Positions 8,801 through 15,273 of a stretch of 24,393 nt of DNA are shown piece after piece. Position 1 is the first letter of the stretch, and every line of letters begins with the position of its first letter. The notes under the pieces were generated by a model. It saw only the letters and a program-made list of their open reading frames with translations. It did not search any database and was not told the DNA's origin. Source of the DNA: Chrysochromulina tobinii (taxonomy: Eukaryota; Haptophyta; Prymnesiales; Chrysochromulinaceae); the NCBI GenBank assembly GCA_001275005.1, contig JWZX01001816.1, forward strand, positions 1-24,393. The letters are read 5' to 3'. The translations under genes and the position numbers were made by a program.

Positions 8801-10803
8801 GGCTTGGCCGATTCTGCAGGCTTGGCAGCCGCGGCCGGTGCGGACGCTGGAGGAGGCGCCGCGGCGGGCGCAGGCGGCGGGGAGGCCGCAACCGGCGTGG
8901 GCGATGAAATGGTGGGCTTTGGCGCGTGCGCGGCTCCGAAGGAGAACGGAGCTGCGGTCTGGGCGGGAGCGGCGGGAGCAGAGGCCGCGAGGCCAAAGCT
9001 GAATCCGACTTCCGCTGGGGCGAGCGAAGGGCCAGCGGGAGGCTTGCTTGCCTCTCCGCCTGCGGCCTCCTCCTCGTCGTCCTCCTCGTCGTCGCCTAGC
9101 TTGATGGCGTTTGCCTTGCCCATCGCTCCAAGCGCCTTGCGCACCGGTTCGAGATCCTTGTCGAGGTCCTCGTCGAGCATGACGCGCTCGACCTGCGCCT
9201 TGCCCGTGAGCGAAGCGCCGAGCGCCGCCGCTGAGCCCGCCTCCATGTCGTTGTTGCGTAGGTCGAGCTCCTTGAGGCCGGCGACGCTGCCGAGCGCCTT
9301 GGCGACCGCCATGCAGCCCTCCTCCTCGAGCTCGTTGCCGCTCAGACTGAGGCGCGCGAGCGTCGCGTGGCCGGCGATCGCCTTCCCGAGCACCTTCCCG
9401 CCCTCGAGCCCGAGCTCACAGTCCTCGAGGCGCAGCGTGTGCAGCGGGCAGCCGCGCACGAGCGCCACGAGCGCGTCGTTGTCGCCGAGCGCAGCGAGCG
9501 ACGAGTTCGTCAGGTCGACTTCCTCGAGCTTTGCGCAGCCGCGCAGGCTCCCGAGCACACTCGCGATCGCCTCGGCGCTTTCGAAGCGGTGGTTGACGAG
9601 CGAGATGGCCTTAAGCGAGGCGCCACACTTGCGCAGCGCCGCGCCGAGCGCCTCGGCCGCCGCGTCGCTCACCGTCGGCGTCTCGTCGCAGTCAACGGGC
9701 GCCCCGCGCAGCTCGACCTTCTCGAACGCGCGTAACGCGAGACCGGTCGAGATGCGCTCCACGTCCTTGGGCTCCCGCAGAGATAGGTCGTCGAGCTTGA
9801 AGACGGCCGCCTTGTTGGCCGCGCCAAAGGCCGCTGGCGCCGCGCTGCCTTTGGCGCCGCCGAAGGCGAACCCGGCAGCCGGCGCCGTGGGCATTGAGAA
9901 GCCGGCGGCAGTAGGTGTGGCGCCCGCACCAAAAGCAGCGGGAACGCCCGTGCCGAGAGCCGTAGCGGGCTTTGCGAATGAAAAGCCCCCTGTCGACGGC
10001 GCAGCGGGCGCAGCGGGCGCGGCGAATGAAAAGCCACTTGTTGCAGGCGCTGCGGCAGGTGCGGTGGGCGGCGCGGCGGCCGGTGCTGCAGGTGTTGCGA
10101 ATGAAAAGCCCCCTGTCGACGGCGCAGCGGGCGCGGCGAATGAAAAGCCACTTGTTGCAGGCGCGGCGGCAGGTGCGGTGGGCGGCGCGGCGGCCGGTGC
10201 TGCAGGTGTTGCGAATGAAAAGCCCCCTGTCGACGGCGCAGCGGGCGCAGCGGGCGCGGCGAATGAAAAGCCACTTGTTGCAGGCGCGGCGGCAGGTGCG
10301 GCGGGCGGCGCAGCAGAAGACGGGGCGGCGGATGACGCGGTGGCCTGAGTGGGAGTGACGACGGCGGCAGGAGCGGCAGTACGGGCTGCGACCGGTGAGG
10401 CTAGCGCTCTGATCGTCTTATCGAAGCGCAGCCGTTCCTCCGCATCGGCTTTAGCCGCCTTCTCCTGCGCAGCCTGCAGCGCCGTACGGCCCTTGTTGGT
10501 CGACATCGCAATGTCCGCACCAGCCTGAAGGAGGATCGGCACACAGTCGTCCCATCCTTCGGACGCGGCGTAAATGAGCGCTGTGACGCCCGCCTTAGTG
10601 GCCGTATTCACCGAGGCGCCCGCCTCGAGCAGTGCTTTCAAATCGTCAGGGCGCCCGCACCTGGCGGCCCAGTGCAGCGCAGTCATCGACTTGTCGTCCG
10701 TCGCACTCACATCGCCGCCCTCCTTCAACGCCTTGAGCAGCGCCTCGTGGTCGCCCATCTCCGCGGCGGAGAGCAGATCGAGGGTGGACTTTGAGTGCGG
10801 CAT
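5890..10803 (-). CDS. Ankyrin-FG-LRR-FKBP-cyclophilin-GLFG fusion, nucleoporin-like
   Basis: This is a 1637-residue protein in one uninterrupted frame; the open frame begins upstream at 10914 but the first ATG is at 10803. Order of parts: ankyrin block 5-135; Ala/Pro-rich segment with six FSFA motifs and a few FG motifs, 170-335; RNI-type leucine-rich repeats about 355-560 (e.g. LKELDLRNNDM), followed by an acidic run 570-579 as in RanGAP; FG segment 598-625; second ankyrin block 675-808, closely similar to the first; FKBP domain 893-1006 with FKBP12-equivalent Phe936, Asp937, Val954-Ile955, Trp958, Tyr981 and Phe998 and a Gly-rich insert; third ankyrin block 1008-1140; cyclophilin 1215-1405 with catalytic-type Arg1295 (HRI) and NGSQFF; nine GLFG repeats 1472-1572; basic tail. 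GLFG repeats are typical of nuclear-pore proteins. A role at the nuclear pore, coupling a Ran-GAP-like fold and prolyl isomerases, is inference. Confidence 0.85.
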   Translation of the reverse strand: MPHSKSTLDLLSAAEMGDHEALLKALKEGGDVSATDDKSMTALHWAARCGRPDDLKALLEAGASVNTATKAGVTALIYAASEGWDDCVPILLQAGADIAMSTNKGRTALQAAQEKAAKADAEERLRFDKTIRALASPVAARTAAPAAVVTPTQATASSAAPSSAAPPAAPAAAPATSGFSFAAPAAPAAPSTGGFSFATPAAPAAAPPTAPAAAPATSGFSFAAPAAPSTGGFSFATPAAPAAAPPTAPAAAPATSGFSFAAPAAPAAPSTGGFSFAKPATALGTGVPAAFGAGATPTAAGFSMPTAPAAGFAFGGAKGSAAPAAFGAANKAAVFKLDDLSLREPKDVERISTGLALRAFEKVELRGAPVDCDETPTVSDAAAEALGAALRKCGASLKAISLVNHRFESAEAIASVLGSLRGCAKLEEVDLTNSSLAALGDNDALVALVRGCPLHTLRLEDCELGLEGGKVLGKAIAGHATLARLSLSGNELEEEGCMAVAKALGSVAGLKELDLRNNDMEAGSAAALGASLTGKAQVERVMLDEDLDKDLEPVRKALGAMGKANAIKLGDDEEDDEEEAAGGEASKPPAGPSLAPAEVGFSFGLAASAPAAPAQTAAPFSFGAAHAPKPTISSPTPVAASPPPAPAAAPPPASAPAAAAKPAESAKPSAAAVKKATDDLLSAAELGDHDVLLKALREGADVAAKDEKNHTALHWAAKCGRPDDVKELIKAGAPVDAAMEKTGITPLIFAASFGWDDCVPLLLAGGADVRRTTAKGNTALKAAQEKEPKVDAEEKLRFARVIKQLTEAAAKLPAPKVAVAATSAAASSTAASTVAQAAAPPAAADAAPAATADAAPAAAVFMAANLAQRFPVASWEALGLRVQLLSAPSTTPPVYAAEGQTVAVQFVGRLPGTSSGGGKGGGGGEGGAVDRSGAVFDASPAGEPLYVRVGRGQVISAWDIVLPHVALGQTAFVTIPPALAYGTKGKPPKIAPNATLCFELTVEQVVATADDRLLDAAARGDAVSITRSLAEGAALTHADRKGWTALHWAADAAEGEAVVRLLEAGAAVDVLATQPQGAAPLILAARQGSAPIVAALLHARADPTRTTAKGSTALSVATDAAKKAGDGAAAAEALVALLRHATAAWEARERGDAIPATPPGIGFLSPGKEARLPVLAEVAWREGEADLSVGRDVGGPFWEGVRARCLRHSRVRAANPKVWLRFSCLAVDAPAEAGRPWAEEGPWGPPSPRVIIELFADAVPRTADNFRALCTGEAGACKFHFGNPPLHFKGSRMHRIVPGQIVQGGDITYGDGRGGESIYGKTFEDESFAIPHDRKGLLSMANSGRDGNGSQFFITLDALPHLNGKHVVFGRVVEGLPLVEAMAALAATGTPTTKMRMTIEDCGQLTSKDRDTLVKGMGSIGMGASTPACGRQPSLMGSLMGSSSSPSGPTFAAAPALAAATPIFGGARALAAGLFGGAPAAAGGGLFGGAPAAAGGGLFGGAPAAAGGGLFGGAPAAAGGGLFGGAPATAGGGLFGGAPATAGGGLFGGAPAAAGGGLFGGAPAAACGLFGGAPAATAASSHFGFGTAPAPAPAPAPATVFGFGAAPAPASVAPGGFGGFGASAAPPKYKSYNKARR
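6070..6405 (-). repeat. 36-bp minisatellite encoding GLFG repeats
   Basis: About nine head-to-tail units of 36 bp (12 residues, GLFGGAPAAAGG) make up the GLFG domain. Copies differ by only a few bases (GCC/ACC and CTC/CCC variants), which suggests recent expansion or concerted evolution. The array is frame-neutral, since each unit is a multiple of three. Confidence 0.9.
9974..10313 (-). repeat. 114/123-bp minisatellite encoding FSFA repeats
   Basis: Units begin at 9974, 10097 and 10211 (plus-strand GCGAATGAAAAGCCCCCTGT), giving periods of 123 and 114 bp. They encode 41- and 38-residue units containing GGFSFA and SGFSFA. The 9-bp difference is one in-frame loss of three residues (AAP). Confidence 0.9.
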
Positions 10804-11607
10804 GGCCGCGCGCGCGGCGCGAGAGCACAAGTGACGAACACGAGCGAGGTGAGCAAGATAACACGTGTCGCGCGCGCGTCGTGAGAACCCTTTTTTTCTC
10901 ACCGCGCTCACCACACCGCTAGACGTTTTTCCTCATACCGAAACACACAGCCAGTGACGTCGCACACCGTGCGCTCCTTATTGGAGCGGCGCCTTGATCG
11001 GAATTATTTTACCCAAGAAAGTGCAAGGGCAAGTTGGCTGAGTGTTGAGCGCTGCTCGCTGCATCGTGCCACCCTCGAGGGTGAGGACCAATGGTAAGGA
11101 CCTGCGCGACACGGCGTGCAACGAACTTGCCCGGATTAACACCTTTGGCCCCAGCCACTGTGCCACTCGCACTTGCCCTGGGTCACTGCGGTGGCGGCCA
11201 TGATGACGGGATGAGGTAGGATGAGGAAACGCCCATCAGCAGTGCCGATTCAAGCGCCGACCAGCCACTCGGCAAGTCAAGCATTCAGCCATCAACCGAA
11301 CAGCCAAAGGTCAGCTTGACAGCAGCCAGCCAGCCAGCCAGCAGCCAGGAGAGCAGCCAGGAGAGCAGCCAGGAGAGCAGCAGTGTGCAATGCCAAGCCA
11401 AGCAAGCCATCGTCCCTCGCGGCGGCCAGGCTCCCCGCATCCGAGCCACTTGCAGCCAAGCCACCTTAAGTGCTACTTTGATGGGCTGGAGCTTGACACT
11501 GGTGAATACCACTGTAATTGACCGCAGATCGCGTCGAAGATGCGGCTCTGCTGCGCCACAAACTGCATGGAAGGCCCCAGCAAATGTTTGCCTGCAGCTT
11601 TTCACCT
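10804..11607. other. Intergenic region with simple repeats
   Basis: This interval holds the presumed promoter of the minus-strand fusion gene (10804 onward) and then sequence without a clear gene. At 11324-11378 there is an (AGCC)n run followed by three copies of the 12-mer AGCCAGGAGAGC. Frames crossing this repeat are low-complexity and not believable as genes. No clear core-promoter motif was identified. Confidence 0.5.
11324..11378. repeat. AGCC microsatellite plus 12-bp tandem repeat
   Basis: A run of AGCC tetranucleotides leads directly into three perfect AGCCAGGAGAGC units. The second array probably grew from the first by slippage. Confidence 0.85.
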
Positions 11608-11775
11608 TCACTGACGCAGGGCCGCCTGCTGAGGCGTGGAAAAGCCGCCAAGGCAGCTCCGAACGCCCCCCTCCGTGATCTGAGGCTGGAACCGTTTGCC
11701 ATGCTTCCTCACGTTCTGGAAGCCCGTCGCATCGTCGGCAGGTACGAGCGTGAGAGCCTCGTCGTCGCTGAATGC
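11608..11775 (-). pseudogene. Truncated AP2/ERF-like DNA-binding domain
   Basis: On the minus strand the translation includes ALTLVPADDATGFQNV, then RKHGKRFQPQITEGG, then SCLGGFSTPQQAALRQ and a TGA. This aligns along its length with the first AP2 domain of the gene at the right end of the window (LEFVPSSSNETGFKGV, GGKYEAKICVKG, RYLGTFATPEEAALCYARH), including the residues just before the domain. It is cut off after AAL, short of the end of the last helix, and no ATG is in frame nearby. It may be a relic, or an exon with a splice donor near CTGC|GTCAGTG. AP2 domains bind DNA in algal and plant transcription factors. Confidence 0.55.
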
Positions 11776-12835
11776 GAGTGCGCGCCAAGGACGCTCGGTA
11801 TGCGCAGCTGCTAGACGAGGCGTTGGAGCGCTTCGAGCGCACAAGGGCGAAGGGGCAGGCCGGCGAGGGTGGCGTGGGAAGCGGTGGTGACTCCGACGAC
11901 GGCGACGACAGTGATGAAGAGAGCACCACTAGCGAAGGGCGAAGAACAGGGCAGGGTGTCCATCCGTCTCCAGAAGGAGGCCCTGCGTAAAGCGCGCCTC
12001 GCCGGCCTCCGCGGCTACTGGCGCAGCCCGTCGCGGAGCAGGCGATGAGCGGCCGACCGCTTGCCTTGCCGAGTGCCACGGGAGCAAGGCCTCGCTCTGG
12101 CAGGCGAGCACCGCTGCGGGCGCACAGAGGTCACCCTGCCCCTGCATGACGAGGCGATGGTGCACAGAGGTCACCCTGCCCCTGCATGACGAGGCGATGG
12201 TGTCGCCGATCTCCGCAGTGCCGTGGGCGGTCACGCTGTGGCGCGATCTGCCGGAGGAGGTGCTGCGAAGGGCGAAGAACAGGGCAGGGTGTCCATCCGT
12301 CTCCAGAAGGAGGCCCTGCGTAAAGCGCGCCTCGCCGGCCTCCGCGGCTACCGGCGCAGCCCGTCGCGGAGCAGGCGATGAGCGGCCGACTGCTTGCCGA
12401 GTGCCACGGGAGCAAGGCCTCGCTCTGGCAGGCGAGCACCGCTGCGGGCGCACGGAGGTCACCCTGCCCCTGCATGACGAGGCGATGGTGTCGCCGATCT
12501 CCGCAGTGCCGTGGGCGGTCACGCTGTGGCGCGATCTGCCGGAGGAGGTGCTGCTTGCTGCAACGGAGCACCTGCACAGCTGTGTCGTGCACGCGGGAGT
12601 GAGCAAGGAGGGGCACGTTGCATGGTTCGCAACGTGGGGCGAGGGCGAGCAGGCGGCCGCGTTCGATGCCGAACATTGCGCACTGAAGCCACTCTTTGAC
12701 GAGCTGCGCGCGCAGGGCTTGGAGATCCACGTGATCTCGGGCGTCGGCTATCCGACGCCTGTCTTCACGCTGGCGGAGGTGGAGGCGCTCGCTACGGACC
12801 TCTCGTGCGTAGTTGAGCCTCCCGCGTCCCTCTGA
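11772..12835 (+). CDS. Unknown protein, probably multi-exon, disrupted by a tandem duplication
   Basis: I do not recognise this gene. Three plus-strand segments look coding by composition but are in different frames: an acidic segment from an ATG at 11772 (DARYAQLLDEALERFERTRA, then a D/E/S/G-rich run); a basic segment at about 11938-12048 (GRVSIRLQKEALRKARLAGL); and the terminal segment to the TGA at 12833-12835 (EVTLPLHDEAMVSPIS, DLPEEVL, then AWFATWGEGEQ and LEIHVISGVGYPTPVFTLAE). Introns may join them, but I could not place the splice sites. The middle part is duplicated in tandem, keeping the frame (offset 333), and reading straight through gives unnatural sequence. The last 280 bases or so are the most trustworthy part. 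The gene could be functional with introns, or broken. Confidence 0.35.
11933..12553. repeat. 333/288-bp direct tandem duplication with nested 40-bp duplication
   Basis: Copy 1 (11933-12265) and copy 2 (12266-12553) are nearly identical apart from a few substitutions. Copy 1 is 45 bases longer because of a 5-base insertion near 12065 and a nested 40-bp duplication (12121-12160 repeated at 12161-12200, beginning GCACAGAGGTCACCCTGCCC). High identity suggests a recent event. Confidence 0.9.
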
Positions 12836-12850
12836 GGTTTCGCACAGCAA

Positions 12851-13037
12851 AAGGATACAGCGGCGCAGTTCGCTTGGTGCACATGGCGATTCACCTCCGT
12901 GCTCTGCCCCGGTGGTCAGAAGAGAGCACGGGAGGAGGTGTGAGAATGAGAGCTACTGGTAACGTCTGGTTCGTCGCATGAGTGTGGAAGGACAGAGCGG
13001 CGCATCTCGCTTGGTGCACATGGCGCTCAACCTTCGT
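12851..13037. repeat. Dispersed direct repeat pair of about 50 bp
   Basis: Bases 12851-12900 resemble 12988-13037 at about 80 percent identity, sharing TCGCTTGGTGCACATGGCG. Both lie in the gap between the unknown gene and the lipase gene. A C-rich tract at 13091-13112 follows, just upstream of the lipase start. No other feature was seen in this gap. Confidence 0.75.
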
Positions 13038-13125
13038 CCACAACCCACACGACCCGTAGAACCAGTCCTGCTTTCAAACCACAATCCCCGGGACACCCCC
13101 CCTCCCCCCCCTTACGGTGCATTGC

Positions 13126-15036
13126 ATGCCCGAACCCGATACAACGCGTCGCCTGAAGAGGCACGACCACGACATGAGAAGTGCCGTCGTCTCCACCGAG
13201 CGTGAGTCTGTCTCAGCCGGGACGATAGCGCTTGCGGCGGCTCGCGACACCATCCCGGTCGCAAGCAGCGCTGCGAGCTGGCTATTTGATACGTCCGAGT
13301 CCGTCGCTTCCTTTGGCTTCCGCGCCGGCGACACGCTGACCGGCCTTTGGCAAGCGTCGTCTGCTGCGGGCGTGGTCGGCACTGCGGCACTCGGCGCTGC
13401 GGGCGTGTTCAGCGCACCCGTCGCCATTGGTGTGGGTGCCCTTGCCGCGTCCGGCGTCGCTGCAGCAACGGTCACACGCTGGGGCCTGGCACGGGCTTCG
13501 GACGCGACGCGGGCGGGGTTGAGCATCGGGCGCAGTGCGACCCATGCGGCGCTCGAGACGAGCGAAGCGCTGCTCGAGGCGTACGGTATTGAGGCGGGCG
13601 CGACGCTGCGGCTAGCCTTCGGGCGTGACGCGGCCGCTGCGCTCGTCTTCGTGCAAGCTCTCCTCCTCGATGTGGGCGTGAGCCCACCGGCCGGCATGTC
13701 GTGGCAGCAGACGGCGGAGGCCGCACGTGCTCTCGCGTGGCTGCAGGCAGCCGCCGGCGCCGCCGAGGGCCTGCAGCGGCCGTTGCCATCGGCGGCCCCG
13801 GCGTGCCCAGGCAACGTGGACCGCGCCCCCAGCGACGTCGACTGGGCGCGGCTGCGGCGCTTCATGCGGCTGAGCCTCGGTTGCTACGGCCACGTGGTGC
13901 TGAGGGTGCTGCGTATCTTGCCTGCGTGGCCCAGCGAGGGCGACGAGGGTTGGACCGATCTGAGGGCTCTGGCGGCGCTGAGCGGTGGTACGCTCGACAC
14001 GGCGCGCGACGTAGTGCTCGCGGACTGGAAGTCAGATCTGTACAAGCCCGGCCATCTGCTCCTCGTGGACCGTCCAAGTGCCTGCCTAGTCCTGGCCGTG
14101 CGTGGCACGGTGCGGCTGCAGGACGCGCTCACCGATCTCGTCTGCGAGCACGCGCGCTTCGAGACGGCCACGCACGGGCCGTGCACTCAGGGGGAAGGTA
14201 CCAGGGTGGACGAGGGCGAAGGTGCCACCATAGGCGCGACAATGGAGGGCCAGCCTATGGTGGGCGAGGCGCACGCTGGCATGCTCAAGGCCGCCGAGCG
14301 GCTGCTGGCGGCGCTGCGACCGACCATCGAGAAGACACTGCTCGAACTGCCCACCGTACACGAGCTGTGCCTGTGCGGCCACAGCCTCGGCGGTGGCCTC
14401 GCCGCACTGATGGCGGTGCTCATCGGGCCTACGCTACGGGTGGCGCGGCCTGATGGACTCACGACACGAGACGTGCGCGTCCGAGCGTACGCCTTCGGAC
14501 CGCCCGCGGTGCTCTCCCTCGAGCTGGCGCGTGCAGCCGCGCCTCTGGTCACCTCAGTGGTCGAGGGTGTGGACCTCGTGCCTCGCTTCGGGCTCACCAC
14601 CACACGAGACCTGAGGGAAGCCTTGGGCTGGCTTCATGACGAGGATGGCCTCCTCGAGCGCATCGCCGCCAAACGCAATGCCCTTGCGGACGGGGGCAGT
14701 GAGACGGGCTCGGCTGCCGGCGTGGGCGCCGTGGTGGGTGCCGAGGAACGCGCGTGGGCGCGCTCGCTCCTTGACTGGCTGCGAGCCCAAGCGCATGCAG
14801 CGCGGCCCAGCCGCCTCTACCCTCCGGGACGCATCCTGTGGCGGCCTGCTGCGGTGGGCGGGGCGCCAGGCCTTGCGTGGTGCGTAGCAGATCCTTCCGA
14901 ATTCGACAGCATCTTGTTGGTGGGCTCACAGATGCTCACGTCGCACGTGCCGAGCGCGTATGCACGCGCCTTGCTCGGAGAGCTGCCGCTGCAGACCAGC
15001 CCCACCGCAGACCCAGACGCCAGCGGTCTCTTTTGA
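13126..15036 (+). CDS. Class-3 lipase, diacylglycerol-lipase-like
   Basis: A 636-residue protein from the ATG at 13126; an alternative in-frame ATG lies 16 codons on. Residues 79-117 are Ala/Gly/Val-rich and could enter a membrane. The catalytic alpha/beta-hydrolase region runs from about 290 to 615. It shows the usual class-3 landmarks: VRGT at 325-328 (oxyanion region), GHSLGG with Ser420 as nucleophile, DLVPRFG with Asp483, and SHVPSAY with His607. The AYAFGPP block at 455-460 and the VP-R motif are typical of sn-1-specific diacylglycerol lipases and related acylglycerol lipases. The likely reaction is hydrolysis of an acyl ester of a neutral glycerolipid. A poorly conserved, Gly/Glu-rich insert (about 350-378) lies between the oxyanion strand and the nucleophile. 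The gene is convergent with the EGF gene, 237 bases apart. The exact substrate is unknown. Confidence 0.88.
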   Translation: MPEPDTTRRLKRHDHDMRSAVVSTERESVSAGTIALAAARDTIPVASSAASWLFDTSESVASFGFRAGDTLTGLWQASSAAGVVGTAALGAAGVFSAPVAIGVGALAASGVAAATVTRWGLARASDATRAGLSIGRSATHAALETSEALLEAYGIEAGATLRLAFGRDAAAALVFVQALLLDVGVSPPAGMSWQQTAEAARALAWLQAAAGAAEGLQRPLPSAAPACPGNVDRAPSDVDWARLRRFMRLSLGCYGHVVLRVLRILPAWPSEGDEGWTDLRALAALSGGTLDTARDVVLADWKSDLYKPGHLLLVDRPSACLVLAVRGTVRLQDALTDLVCEHARFETATHGPCTQGEGTRVDEGEGATIGATMEGQPMVGEAHAGMLKAAERLLAALRPTIEKTLLELPTVHELCLCGHSLGGGLAALMAVLIGPTLRVARPDGLTTRDVRVRAYAFGPPAVLSLELARAAAPLVTSVVEGVDLVPRFGLTTTRDLREALGWLHDEDGLLERIAAKRNALADGGSETGSAAGVGAVVGAEERAWARSLLDWLRAQAHAARPSRLYPPGRILWRPAAVGGAPGLAWCVADPSEFDSILLVGSQMLTSHVPSAYARALLGELPLQTSPTADPDASGLF

Positions 15037-15273
15037 TTTTGTAATTTGCCACGTCTATTGACTCTGGCGGTAGTGCGTGTGGAGTCTGAAGAGCAGTTGA
15101 CCATTGTACCCAGTGCTGTAACTATGTTTAGTGAGCTTCCGTCGAATTTTCGTCCGTGCGGTGTTGGGGCACACACTCACACTCGCAGTTTTCACTCGCA
15201 CCGTTCCGAGACGTTCAGTTGTGCGTAACGGTGCTCGACGGACAACGCTGGTCAGTGGCAGCAGAGTTGCTCT

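Noticed and set aside
8690-10348. 552-codon open frame on the plus strand
   Set aside because: It is antisense to the ankyrin/FG/LRR gene, whose strand shows clear conserved domains. The plus-strand reading is only Ser/Ala low complexity.
11316-11678. Possible gene beginning MTAASQPASSQESSQESS
   Set aside because: The start lies in the AGCC/12-bp simple repeat, and the rest crosses the antisense AP2 remnant; it lacks any coding signal of its own.
15041-15045. TGTAA as a green-algal polyadenylation signal after the lipase gene
   Set aside because: It is only five bases past the stop codon and not repeated after the other genes, so it is not usable evidence.
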